A stretch of 38,890 bases of DNA from Promethearchaeota archaeon (GCA_016839705.1 JAEOTR010000045.1:1-38890), one strand, 5' to 3'. Counted from the stretch's first letter, positions 24,781 through 33,514 are shown. Numbers and translations are program-made. Notes: generated from the sequence alone by a model not told the origin.

Positions 24781-27273
24781 TTAAAAATCAGCTTCCATTT
24801 CAGCAATTTCAGCTAGAAAGAGCTCTGCTATTGTGAGCCAATTTCGTTTTGTATCGAGATCACAAAAACATTTATTTGTGAATTCTTTCCCTTTTGAAAG
24901 GTTTTCAATAGCTGAATCTTGATCTCCCATTTCTTTATAACATATTCCTAGTTTAATATATGTTTGGTTAATATACCATTCATTACTCTCTAGTTCTATT
25001 GCCTTTTGGAACTCGTTAATAGCCTTTTCATATTCTTCAAAATTCATTAAAATTTCTCCATAAGTATCATGGAACATTCCATTATCTGGTTCCCGCTTGA
25101 GTAAGCCTTCTATGATCTCTAAGACATTCTCTTTTTTATCTAAATATTGTAACCAATAAATCTTGTTAAGTAAGAGATTATTATCCTCTGGATATTTTTC
25201 AATTAATTCATTAATGATTTCTAATCCTTCTTCAAGATTTTTCTTTTCTCTCAGAATATAGGCTTTTCTAATTTTTAGGCTTCTTTCACCTTCAGGAAAT
25301 TCTTTAAGTAAATGATCTAGAATATCTAATATTTCATCGAACTTATCAAAATAAAGCAATATTCGATTCTTTGAATTATAGAAATCAAGATTTTTGGGAT
25401 TTAATGTAATAGCATTGTCAATTGACTCAAGAGCTTCTTCATAGTTATTTGATTCCAATAAAAATTGACTTTTTAATTGATGATATCTTGCTTTATTTGA
25501 GTCATAGGCGTCTAATGCAATGGCATCTTCAATTTCAGTTAGTCGATCTTCTCTTTCGGAGTCAAACTCATACATCCGATTATAACCTTCTACTAATGCC
25601 ACTAGAGCGTGGGATAAAGGGTGATCAGGATAAAATTTCTGTCCTTTATCCACTATTTCAAATGCATTTTCATATTCTCCAAGTGCCATAGAAGAAAATC
25701 CCAAGACAAAATAATAAAGAGCATATAATGGATTATCTTTATCAACTTGGGTTGATTTTATGCGCTTATTCAGAAAATCTACAGATTCTTTATTGCGATT
25801 TAAATAAGCGAGAGTCATAGCTTTATAGATAATAATATCTAAGTCCTTCTTACCAGACTTAATAACCGAATTAAGAAGTTCCAATGTACTACCATATTTT
25901 TTTTCATCTAACGAGTGGATAATCTTCTTATACACTGAATCTGGTTTTGATGCCAGATACGGCCTTATTACCTCTAAAATACCTGTATCTAAATAATAAT
26001 TCATTTCATTTTCACCGATAAATTGATATTGCGAGGTCATTGAGAGACCCTCTTGTAATATTTCAGGGATATTCTGCCAAATTATACCTTCTAACTTACC
26101 AGAAATACCTAATAATTTCTTTTCTTTTTCAATTTTATATGCCAGATAATTAATATATCCTGGCAAGAATTTTAGTAATGAACTTTTCAAATCCTCATGG
26201 AAAACATATTGACAAGCTTCTTCCAAAATAGCATTTACAGTAGAATTCATGTCGAGGGGAAGTATTAGATTTGATGATTTTTCAAATAACTTATTCAAAT
26301 AGGTGAATTTTGTAATATGTTCTTCGGTAATAACTTGAAGCATCATTTCTAATTTCTCATCTGACTGAAAATAATAAATTCTGTCAGGAGGAATTTCTAA
26401 TTTGAAAAATTTTGTTGTAAAGATTTGATTTTCGACGATTTCATCAATATAATAATCAAGCGTAGTTTTTTTAATATCATACTTTGACGAAAATTCCTCA
26501 GGAAAGATATATTTCGGATACTCACTGGGATGATTAATAGAAAGAAAGAGTAAAATTTTATGAAAATCTTCTTCATTTCGTAATACATTTTTAATTTTGG
26601 AGTATTCTAGTTTTAAAACACTGTTAAGAAATCTAAACTGAGTATCTCTATCTCTTATGTCAAAATCTCTAAAAAATTTGAGCGTTTTTTGCGTTAACTC
26701 TGTAATTCGTTTGCTTTCTTCTTCTAAAATTGATTGCCTGTCTAGATCATATTGTGTTAACATTTTAGAATATTCCGATTTACCCATTTGAGTAATCTTA
26801 TATTCCTTTTCCTCTTTTCTTACAAAATTTTTACTAATTAAATCATTCAGATTTTTCGATAACGATGATTGATTTATTGACAAAGGCTCATCAAGAAAGT
26901 CTGCCCATTTGCAATAGTTATTATTATACACCATCCAAAGAATCCAGTGATCATAGTTTCGGCGGGTAAGTATTACTTTTGGAGGATAACTTAATTTCCT
27001 TCCCCCTCTTTTAGCTTGGCCCAATTCATAATATTTTTCACGTCCCTTAGATGTTATTTGGTACTGATTGAATTCACTTTTTATAATATATCCATCACGT
27101 TTAAGTCTGGATACATATATTGAAAGGGTGGATTTATTAATTTTTTCCTTTAATTCTGACCAAGAACAAACTTTATTATTGCTTAACATCCAAAGGATAA
27201 TATACTCCCAATTGGGTTTACCAATAATTGGGTTTAAAATTTCCTCAGGGGGGAAATTGCACGTGGTATCCAA
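24781..27273 (-). CDS. Tandem winged-helix/TPR protein (copy 2)
   Basis: An 830-residue paralogue of the 21566-23473 protein. Two winged helices occupy residues ~18-85 (WEYIILWMLSNNKVCSWSEL) and ~105-170 (YDHWILWMVYNNNYCKWADF, QSSLSKNLNDLISKNFVRKE). The same helical middle region follows (e.g. FRFLNSVLKLEYSKIKN, ITEEHITKFTYLNKLF). The TPR part is longer by ~195 residues (~430-815), with units such as YHQLKSQFLLESNNYEEALE and DNGMFHDTYGEILMNFEEYE. It probably is a DNA-binding regulator with a large protein- or peptide-binding superhelix. It is divergent from a run of four small genes. The start is ATG 27273, opening MDTTCNFPPEEI. Confidence 0.85.
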   Translation of the reverse strand: MDTTCNFPPEEILNPIIGKPNWEYIILWMLSNNKVCSWSELKEKINKSTLSIYVSRLKRDGYIIKSEFNQYQITSKGREKYYELGQAKRGGRKLSYPPKVILTRRNYDHWILWMVYNNNYCKWADFLDEPLSINQSSLSKNLNDLISKNFVRKEEKEYKITQMGKSEYSKMLTQYDLDRQSILEEESKRITELTQKTLKFFRDFDIRDRDTQFRFLNSVLKLEYSKIKNVLRNEEDFHKILLFLSINHPSEYPKYIFPEEFSSKYDIKKTTLDYYIDEIVENQIFTTKFFKLEIPPDRIYYFQSDEKLEMMLQVITEEHITKFTYLNKLFEKSSNLILPLDMNSTVNAILEEACQYVFHEDLKSSLLKFLPGYINYLAYKIEKEKKLLGISGKLEGIIWQNIPEILQEGLSMTSQYQFIGENEMNYYLDTGILEVIRPYLASKPDSVYKKIIHSLDEKKYGSTLELLNSVIKSGKKDLDIIIYKAMTLAYLNRNKESVDFLNKRIKSTQVDKDNPLYALYYFVLGFSSMALGEYENAFEIVDKGQKFYPDHPLSHALVALVEGYNRMYEFDSEREDRLTEIEDAIALDAYDSNKARYHQLKSQFLLESNNYEEALESIDNAITLNPKNLDFYNSKNRILLYFDKFDEILDILDHLLKEFPEGERSLKIRKAYILREKKNLEEGLEIINELIEKYPEDNNLLLNKIYWLQYLDKKENVLEIIEGLLKREPDNGMFHDTYGEILMNFEEYEKAINEFQKAIELESNEWYINQTYIKLGICYKEMGDQDSAIENLSKGKEFTNKCFCDLDTKRNWLTIAELFLAEIAEMEADF

Positions 27274-27442
27274 AGTTCATCCATTGTAAAGCAATTGTAA
27301 TAATTAATATAAGAAAAGGGTTTATATATATATTTTTGGTTTGAACTCTAATTAGACTTCAAATTGTGTTATTTTGGCTAGACAAATCAAACAAGCTTAA
27401 AGCAATTATCTATCTGACTATCTAAAAGTAGTCTAAGAGTCC

Positions 27443-27472
27443 ATTCAGAGTTCCTAAAATTAAACTATATAT
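27443..27472 (+). repeat. Partial copy C of the promoter-associated repeat
   Basis: ATTCAGAGTTCC, AAAA and AAACTATATAT line up with the 42-bp repeats at 23521 and 23884 with an internal gap. The AACTAT core ends 45 nt before the ATG at 27514. A weaker fourth copy lies at 27940-27975. Confidence 0.4.
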
Positions 27473-27513
27473 TAAACCATTCCGTTATATTATTTAATAA
27501 AAAAAAAATAAAA

Positions 27514-27708
27514 ATGTTGAAAAAAATGACCCTAATATATGAAGAAGTAATGGTTGAAAAAGTCGAAAAGATTGAAGAACCTGAAAATCTTGGGGATTTG
27601 AATCCACAATATTTTGAGGAAGCCTCTTATCTTAAAGAAGCTCAAGAGAGAATTCAGGCTTCAGATATATATGCTGGCTCCAAATTCAATTTTTTTAGTG
27701 CTTTTTAA
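27514..27708 (+). CDS. Small protein of unknown function, first of the second small-gene cluster
   Basis: A 64-residue acidic protein, unrecognised. It opens MLKKMTLIYEEVMVEKVEK, has a helical Glu-rich centre and ends IYAGSKFNFFSAF, an aromatic tail. No signal peptide, TM segment or Cys. It is the first gene divergent from winged-helix/TPR copy 2 and has a partial copy of the 42-bp element upstream, so it occupies the place of micropeptide 1 in module 1. No clear ribosome-binding site; ATG at 27526 (MTLIYEE) is an alternative start. Confidence 0.5.
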   Translation: MLKKMTLIYEEVMVEKVEKIEEPENLGDLNPQYFEEASYLKEAQERIQASDIYAGSKFNFFSAF

Positions 27709-28027
27709 AACACTTATCTAATTTTTTAATTCTTAAATTTATATTCTGCTTGATTCTTATTTTGTATAATATTCTTTTCAATAATTTCTCCTCCATATTT
27801 AATAAGAAAATTCAGGAGTTATAATAACTTAAAATCTATTACTACTTCCAAGATTTAAACTTTTGCTAAATCTTATAAAATCAATTGAATTTCAATTAGT
27901 TTTGTTATTTACAAAAAAAGAATCTATAACAAATCTAAGATTCCACGTAAACTTTTCGAAATAAAACTATTAAACGAACCTTGATCTAACTAATTACAAG
28001 AAAAAAAGTGTGAGTGTGATAAAAAAT
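27709..28027 (+). promoter_or_regulatory. Gap with weak copy D of the promoter element
   Basis: This 319-nt AT-rich gap between two small genes has no further ORF that I can support. At 27940-27975 it shares ATTC, ACTTTTCG and ATAAAACTAT with the 42-bp repeats. The ACTAT core ends 57 nt before the ATG at 28028, as in copies A and B. Its similarity alone would not be convincing; the matching spacing is the argument. Confidence 0.3.
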
Positions 28028-28270
28028 ATGAATCAATTATTAGTTAAAGAGGATGCCTCTTTCGAACTTGAGGATCTACATTTGATTTTAATAAAAAGTA
28101 TCAAAAAAGATAGTGAAAAGACTAAAACCAATGCTAGAATGCTGTATGAGATATACAGTAGTTTGATGAATCCTAAGTACTCTGAGAATAAGATTACACC
28201 TGAAGACGCACAAATCAAGTTAGATGCAATGATGCCAAGAAATAATCAGGGCCTCATCAGAACTTTTTAA
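28028..28270 (+). CDS. Small protein of unknown function
   Basis: An 80-residue, mostly helical protein, unrecognised, opening MNQLLVKEDASFELEDLHL and ending PRNNQGLIRTF. ATG 28028 was chosen over the GTG at 28010 because TGTGAT lies 7 nt before it and the spacing to the upstream AACTAT element then matches the other small genes. Its segment KEDASFELEDLHLILIK resembles KAPIEFEDLIIFEEL of the 28584 gene, so these small proteins may share ancestry. Confidence 0.55.
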   Translation: MNQLLVKEDASFELEDLHLILIKSIKKDSEKTKTNARMLYEIYSSLMNPKYSENKITPEDAQIKLDAMMPRNNQGLIRTF

Positions 28271-28281
28271 GAACTTCAAGT

Positions 28282-28554
28282 ATGCTATGGAGGATAATAA
28301 AATACCAAAAGAGGTGGTTTAATCTGACAGAAAGTATTCGAATAATAACTCCCGATTTAAGGGGAGTGATTTATGTACCACGAGAAGAATTGATTGAGTT
28401 TGAGCCAAAAAAAATATTTAAAGAGGCTCTATCTGACAGGAATGAACTAGACTTAATAGAACGTAAAAGAGACCTGAAAAGATGGAAACAATCTTTGGGT
28501 TATTATAGTTTGCATCCTGATAAATTCAGGTTTGGTTTAAGAGATTTAAAATAA
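28282..28554 (+). CDS. Small basic protein of unknown function, start uncertain
   Basis: A 90-residue frame if started at ATG 28282. A strong GAGGTGG site at 28311-28317 lies inside this frame, 7 nt before CTG 28324. No ribosome-binding site precedes the ATG, so a 76-residue product starting (M)TESIRIITPDLRG is possible. The protein has charged helical stretches (ERKRDLKRWKQSLGYYSLHP) and ends KFRFGLRDLK, a tail reminiscent of micropeptide 2 (NPLFRDLLK). No known domain. It lies in the small-gene run facing winged-helix/TPR copy 2. Confidence 0.5.
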   Translation: MLWRIIKYQKRWFNLTESIRIITPDLRGVIYVPREELIEFEPKKIFKEALSDRNELDLIERKRDLKRWKQSLGYYSLHPDKFRFGLRDLK

Positions 28555-28583
28555 AATGTATAAAAAATGGGGTGATAACAAAA

Positions 28584-28838
28584 ATGGTAGAAGTATTATT
28601 AAAGAAAAATGCTCTTAAAGCACCAATCGAATTTGAGGATTTAATAATTTTTGAAGAGCTCCCCACGGTTGAAGAAGATTATGAGATAGTTAAGGTCAAA
28701 TTAGAAGAGAAACCACTCAAAAAAGCATTATCAAAATTATTGAAGAGGGCTAAATATAATGCTAAATATTTGGAGGAGATGGTTGATGTGAATAAAGTCA
28801 AAAGAGATATACATTACAGGAGGTATGGACTTTTCTAA
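28584..28838 (+). CDS. Small charged protein of unknown function
   Basis: An 84-residue protein opening MVEVLLKKNALKAPIEFEDL and ending in a basic/aromatic tail, IHYRRYGLF. ATG 28584 is supported by GGGGTGAT 7 nt upstream; an in-frame GTG at 28572 lies within that site. It has a helical Lys-rich region (KKALSKLLKRAKYNAKYLEEM) and is unrecognised. It is the last of the four small genes before the strong terminator at 28905 and probably co-transcribed with the 28282 gene (29-nt gap). Confidence 0.6.
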   Translation: MVEVLLKKNALKAPIEFEDLIIFEELPTVEEDYEIVKVKLEEKPLKKALSKLLKRAKYNAKYLEEMVDVNKVKRDIHYRRYGLF

Positions 28839-28904
28839 TATTTTTATTTCCTTATCAAACTGATTTTATTCTGAGTTCAAATTTCAGGGAGAGATAAAAT
28901 CAGG

Positions 28905-28950
28905 GGGAGGGGGACCCTTTCCAGCCCCCTCCTATTCTATTATTTTTTTT
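28905..28950 (+). terminator. GC-rich hairpin with T-tract closing the small-gene cluster
   Basis: GGAGGGGG (28906-28913) pairs with CCCCCTCC (28925-28932), extended by one G-U pair, around an 11-nt loop. Nine nucleotides later a run of eight T residues follows (to ~28950). This is the most GC-rich stretch of the region, 67 nt after the last small gene. It separates that cluster from the GTPase genes. Confidence 0.65.
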
Positions 28951-29103
28951 TATTCTGGTATATAATTTTACATTTTTGTTTATAGTCTAAGATATCATAT
29001 ATTCAGAGTAAACCAAAATTTTAAATTTAAGAAAAACTGATATTAGTTTAGTTACGAATTTTTGAAAATCATATATAAAATCTGATTTCTTGGAATTAAC
29101 TCT

Positions 29104-29664
29104 ATGAGTGATAATGGGCGTAAGTTTAGATTCAAGGTAACCGTAATTGGGGATGGTAGGGTTGGGAAAACATCCTTAATAAAAAGGTTCACTCAGGGCT
29201 CTTTTAAAAAAGACTATGTTAAAACAATCGGAGCACAATTCTCGGTATACGATGAAATCATCAAGGGAGATAAAATTAGATTATTGTTTTGGGATATTGC
29301 GGGTCAGGACACATTCCACTTTTTGCGACCAAATTTTTTCAAAAATAGTAGAGCGGCGATCATTGTTTACAGTCTTGAAGATAATAAATTTGGGAAAGAA
29401 AGTTTTGATCATATAATAAATCCTTGGTATAAAGACATCACAAAATTCTGTGGTGATGTCCCTATTGTAGTATTTGGAAACAAGGTTGATTTGGTTGATA
29501 AAGATAAAATAAACGATTCTAAGATCCAAGAATTAATCGAGAGTAATAATTTTCTAGGACACTACATAACTTCTGCAGAAACAGGGGAAGGTGTCATTGA
29601 AGCATTTAACGCAATCATAGAAACACTATATAGCAAATTTAAATCTATGTCTGCCGAATTATAA
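29104..29664 (+). CDS. Rab/Ras-like small GTPase (copy 2)
   Basis: A 186-residue GTPase with G1 GDGRVGKTS (~16-24), switch-I KTIGAQF, G3 WDIAGQD, G4 GNKVD and G5 TSAETG. The last differs from the usual TSAKTG of its paralogues by Lys to Glu. It is followed by the closely similar GTPase at 29771, a tandem duplication. No prenylation Cys is present. It lies downstream of the small-gene cluster, as the 24198 GTPase does in module 1. Confidence 0.95.
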   Translation: MSDNGRKFRFKVTVIGDGRVGKTSLIKRFTQGSFKKDYVKTIGAQFSVYDEIIKGDKIRLLFWDIAGQDTFHFLRPNFFKNSRAAIIVYSLEDNKFGKESFDHIINPWYKDITKFCGDVPIVVFGNKVDLVDKDKINDSKIQELIESNNFLGHYITSAETGEGVIEAFNAIIETLYSKFKSMSAEL

Positions 29665-29770
29665 AGCACTTAATTCCAAAGATTACCCACAAATTTTATA
29701 ATGTAGAATATCTGATTATCTTTCATAAAATAATTATTTAAATTGGTAATTTGATCTTACTGAAAATTCA

Positions 29771-30322
29771 ATGAATGATAGCGATTATGTTTTTAAAGTT
29801 GCCGTAGTTGGTGATGGGAGAGTTGGTAAAACCTCTTTAATTAAAATGTTTACTCATAGTTCTTTTGAGAAGGAATATATCAAAACGATTGGTGCCCAAC
29901 TCTCTTCTTATATTAAAGAAATAGATGGAGATAAGATTAAATTGCTATTCTGGGATATTGCCGGTCAAGACAGCTTCCATTTTCTGCGACCATCATTTTA
30001 TAATAATAGTAGAGCTGCTATTATTGTATATAGTCTTGAAGAAAACAAACTTGGTAAAGAGAGTTTTAAACATATTCAAGATTGGTATGAAGAAATTACT
30101 AAATATTGTGGCGATTTACCTATTGTTGTTTTTGGAAATAAAGTCGATTTAGTACATGAAAAAGAAATAGATAATTCAGTATTACAAGGAATTATTAAGG
30201 AGAATAATTTTCGTGGTTCCTATCTAACCTCGGCAAAAACAGGAAATGGAGTTGTTAAAGCATTCAATGCAATTATAGAAGAACTCTACGTTAAATTTAA
30301 ATCAATATCTCCAGAATTATAA
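29771..30322 (+). CDS. Rab/Ras-like small GTPase (copy 3)
   Basis: A 183-residue GTPase: G1 GDGRVGKTS (~12-20), KTIGAQL, G3 WDIAGQD, G4 GNKVD and G5 TSAKTG. It is highly similar along its length to the 29104 protein (shared FHFLRPxF, NNSRAAIIVYSLE, and a KFKSxSxEL C-terminus), showing recent tandem duplication. It has no lipid-attachment Cys. The seven-TM zinc-finger gene follows on the same strand after ~70 nt. Confidence 0.95.
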   Translation: MNDSDYVFKVAVVGDGRVGKTSLIKMFTHSSFEKEYIKTIGAQLSSYIKEIDGDKIKLLFWDIAGQDSFHFLRPSFYNNSRAAIIVYSLEENKLGKESFKHIQDWYEEITKYCGDLPIVVFGNKVDLVHEKEIDNSVLQGIIKENNFRGSYLTSAKTGNGVVKAFNAIIEELYVKFKSISPEL

Positions 30323-30394
30323 AACAAAGTTAGGATTGAAACTATAATCTTATATGTAACTGAAATTTAACTTATAATTAGGTGATATTTGAAT

Positions 30395-31438
30395 ATGCTT
30401 CTATTAATAGTTGATGGTTGGATTAACGGGATAACAGCATCATTTTCATTTCTTTTAGGAAGCATTCTAGGGTTAACTATAATTAATCAAGCTAGAAAAA
30501 TCGATGCTAGACTACTTTTAATTATGGGATTTAATATATTTATCAGTGCATTTTTTTGGCTGGCCAATTTTAGTGATTTTATTTCAGTTATCTTCACTTC
30601 TACTAATCTACCTAATCCAAATGGTTGGCTGGGAATCTTTTATCTGATGTGGGGTCCCTTGGGATTTTTAATTTCATTATACATTGGTGCGGAACTCTTC
30701 TTCCCCGAGAAAAAGATGTATTTCATTGTACCATTTCTGATTTTAGCTATTTTTTATGAACTGGTAATTTTCATTAATCCATTAAACAGTTTTATTTTTG
30801 AATACCCTGCAATTTCGGGTGAAAATTTAATTCAGACAAATTTTATTCGATTTGGTATCCCATTTATTCTAAATTATTTCTTTATAATTTCAGGATTAAT
30901 TTTTCTTGGATTTGGATATTTAATTAAAGGTATTAGCTCGAAAGGTATAATAAGGAAAAAATTTTTCCTATTGTCAGTAGGTTATTTTCTCTTCATTGGA
31001 TTTCCTATATTAGCAATTTTTGTACAAAGTTTTTATACCTACTTTGTAAGATTAGGAATGGTGAGTGGTTTTTTCTTTTTTTATTTTGGTCTAAGAGAAG
31101 CACCGGTTGAAAAAAGGAGACAAAAACCAATTAAAAAGGAATTACAGGTAAAAGAATCATTATTTAGATTGTATGAAAGACCTGATCATATCACTGAAGA
31201 AGAGGTAACCTTTCATAGAGAGAGGAAGATTTGTTTGATTTGTAAGAATGATTTATCCAGATTAAATTACATTTGCCCTAAATGTAATGCTCTTTATTGT
31301 AATAAATGTTCTGAAGAGTTAAGTAACTTGGAAAATATGTGTTGGGTCTGTGACGAACCTTTTGATGAAACAAAACCGATAAGACCATATAAGAAGGTAA
31401 AACCTGATAAAGATATGGATGTACCTAGAAAGACATAG
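30395..31438 (+). CDS. Seven-TM protein with C-terminal cross-brace-type zinc finger
   Basis: A 347-residue membrane protein with about seven TM helices in its first ~230 residues. A basic linker and a cytosolic C-terminal domain follow, with eight Cys spaced CxxC-x10-CxxC-x4-CxxC-x10-CxxC (nt ~31230-31353, ICLICKNDL ... MCWVC). The Cys order fits RING/FYVE/B-box-like treble-clef or cross-brace zinc fingers; the x4 spacing is nearer to FYVE than to a canonical RING, and there is no ring His. ATG 30395 has AGGTGAT 8 nt upstream; the TTG at 30389 is only 2 nt from it. Given the ubiquitin genes 4 kb away, a membrane E3-like role is possible but unproven. Confidence 0.8.
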   Translation: MLLLIVDGWINGITASFSFLLGSILGLTIINQARKIDARLLLIMGFNIFISAFFWLANFSDFISVIFTSTNLPNPNGWLGIFYLMWGPLGFLISLYIGAELFFPEKKMYFIVPFLILAIFYELVIFINPLNSFIFEYPAISGENLIQTNFIRFGIPFILNYFFIISGLIFLGFGYLIKGISSKGIIRKKFFLLSVGYFLFIGFPILAIFVQSFYTYFVRLGMVSGFFFFYFGLREAPVEKRRQKPIKKELQVKESLFRLYERPDHITEEEVTFHRERKICLICKNDLSRLNYICPKCNALYCNKCSEELSNLENMCWVCDEPFDETKPIRPYKKVKPDKDMDVPRKT

Positions 31439-31514
31439 AAAAATTGCGAAAAACACGAAATCTTAAAAATTTATCTGACTTAATTCGCTGAGGATAAAAG
31501 TATTAGCAGAAATA

Positions 31515-33038
31515 ATGAATAAATATAAAATTGTGTTTCTTAAAATTCTTTCACCATTAGATAATAAATTTCCCCTTAGAGTTCGTGATAATCATATATA
31601 TGATAACCATCCATTAATTAACAAAGAAGCTATCGATGAAGCAATTGAAGAATACGATCAAAAATTGCATTATACCAAAAGCAGAAACTTCTTTGATATA
31701 TCGAATTTAAGCTTGAATATTGAAGGAAGATTTTTAGCTGAAAATATTCCTGAAATTCCCTCAATTGTCATCGATAAGATATGCACTAAAAAGATTTTAT
31801 ATAAAACTCTAAAGAAGCACGATATTACACATATTGCATTAAGCACATATGCCAGTGGATTAGATAAAACTATTGAATTGATAAAAATTATACAATCGGA
31901 ATTTAAAGAAAAAGAATTGTATATTGGGGGCGTAGGAGCAGTTTTTCCACATGTACAAGAATTAGTCGAGTCCAAAAACATTTGCATTGGAAACGGAGTA
32001 AACTGGTTACGTGATAAATTTAATTTAAAATTACTTAAAAGCAATGAATTTAATATTCCCAAGATATTTGGAAACTTCCCTGGATTTCCAATTCCACTAA
32101 AAACGGCTTATCTTATAACTCAAATCGGATGTCCATATAATTGTGATTTTTGTATTACTACTAATATGTTACAATATAATCCCTTTTCAAGGCATGAGAA
32201 AATTATTGAATTTTTCAAAGACCTAAGTTCCAATTCCAAAAGGGATGTTTTTCTTTTCATGAATGAACCTAATGCCTTTTTTCCTGAACTCACTTGGAAG
32301 AGGGTATTTGAATATTTTATAAATAACCCAAAAGATATTGATAATAATATTTTTATTGCCTTTGATGGTTCACTTAATCATATAAATAAGTTTAATTTAG
32401 AAGCGATTCAAAATAAATCCCGCATTAAATTTTTACTTATCAGTTATGGGATTGAAAGTACATTAAAAGGGGGGTATCCCAAAAACCAAGGTAATCCTAA
32501 AAAAGTTATTGAAAGACTAAATCAACTTGGTATTATTACAAAACAAAATTACATAATTGGTTTACCATTTCACACAAGAAAAACAGTGGATATTGAAATA
32601 AATAATAATTTAAAATATAATCCTGATCTCTATGCAATTTCTAATTATATTCCCATTCCTCTTACTCCTATATATAATCAACTAAAAATAGAAAATCTCT
32701 TATATGACAGAATTTTACCTCCTGAATTTTTATATTCCTATGGATTCCAAGCATTTAATCATGAGCATCTAGGAGGAGGGTTCAAGATCTTAAAGTATCT
32801 ATTTAAAGCTCTTTATGAAAGTGAAAAAAAACTTATTAATATTTATGGTAATTTTGCTAATAAACTCATGGATTTGTTTAATATTTCAAATTCTCGAAAA
32901 ATTAAATGGATCGCAAAAGACTTTTTGAAATTAGATAAATTATACTTAGAATCTTTTCAAACGAAGGTGAACTATGATTTGATAACTGAATACCAAAAAA
33001 GAATGGAAAACTCCAGACTTAGGTTTAGAAACCTCTAA
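31515..33038 (+). CDS. Radical SAM protein with B12-type N-terminal region
   Basis: A 507-residue protein. A Rossmann-like N-terminal part (~100-165: ITHIALSTYASGLDKTIELI, ELYIGGVGAVFPHVQELV) resembles the cobalamin-binding domain of B12-dependent radical SAM enzymes, but no DxHxxG motif is visible. The radical SAM domain has IGCPYNCDFC (Cys206, Cys210, Cys213). The C-terminal ~150 residues are unrecognised. The substrate is unknown. It is a single gene with no clear ribosome-binding site, followed by a small inverted repeat (AATTAG/CTAATT near 33054) that may end transcription. Confidence 0.85.
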   Translation: MNKYKIVFLKILSPLDNKFPLRVRDNHIYDNHPLINKEAIDEAIEEYDQKLHYTKSRNFFDISNLSLNIEGRFLAENIPEIPSIVIDKICTKKILYKTLKKHDITHIALSTYASGLDKTIELIKIIQSEFKEKELYIGGVGAVFPHVQELVESKNICIGNGVNWLRDKFNLKLLKSNEFNIPKIFGNFPGFPIPLKTAYLITQIGCPYNCDFCITTNMLQYNPFSRHEKIIEFFKDLSSNSKRDVFLFMNEPNAFFPELTWKRVFEYFINNPKDIDNNIFIAFDGSLNHINKFNLEAIQNKSRIKFLLISYGIESTLKGGYPKNQGNPKKVIERLNQLGIITKQNYIIGLPFHTRKTVDIEINNNLKYNPDLYAISNYIPIPLTPIYNQLKIENLLYDRILPPEFLYSYGFQAFNHEHLGGGFKILKYLFKALYESEKKLINIYGNFANKLMDLFNISNSRKIKWIAKDFLKLDKLYLESFQTKVNYDLITEYQKRMENSRLRFRNL

Positions 33039-33218
33039 AATCTTGTAGTTATTAATTAGTAAAACTAATTCCTGTTTGAGTTCTTATAAGTTTTAAAAGT
33101 CATTTCCTAATTCAATTAAGATTTAGATAAAACAAAATGTACGATTACGATAAAAATGTTTAAATAATATATCATTTTCTATCACACTAATCCAATAAAT
33201 TATATTAATGATGAGAAA

Positions 33219-33503
33219 ATGAATATAAACCCCGATAGAAAAAAAGAATATTTCATTGTTGGGATACTAGGATTAATTTTAGTAATTACTGGAATAGTCT
33301 TTCTTTTCTTTAATTGGATCATATCTTTAATCTTATTTTGTACTGCATTTGGGATCCATACAATATATTATTACTTCTTTCTAATAAGAGCTAAAAAGAA
33401 AGTATGGACACTTACCCCAGGTGCCCCCCAACCCTGTCTAATATTCGGAGCATTAATAGTGGCTGCAATAGTTATAGTAAGTACCGTCAGTGTAATTTTT
33501 TAA
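33219..33503 (+). CDS. Small membrane protein of unknown function
   Basis: A 94-residue protein with three predicted hydrophobic helices: IVGILGLILVITGIVFLFF, WIISLILFCTAFGIHTIYYY and IFGALIVAAIVIVSTVSVIF. A conserved-looking loop, WTLTPGAPQPC, precedes the last helix. No domain recognised. It is convergent with the clan-CD protease-like gene with an 11-nt T-rich gap, which may serve as terminator for both. Confidence 0.7.
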   Translation: MNINPDRKKEYFIVGILGLILVITGIVFLFFNWIISLILFCTAFGIHTIYYYFFLIRAKKKVWTLTPGAPQPCLIFGALIVAAIVIVSTVSVIF

Positions 33504-33514
33504 TTTTTTTTTTT

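Noticed and set aside
28287..28322. 11-codon ORF overlapping the start of the 28282 gene (MEDNKIPKEVV)
   Set aside because: Too short, no ribosome-binding site and no homologous copy; it probably arises by chance.
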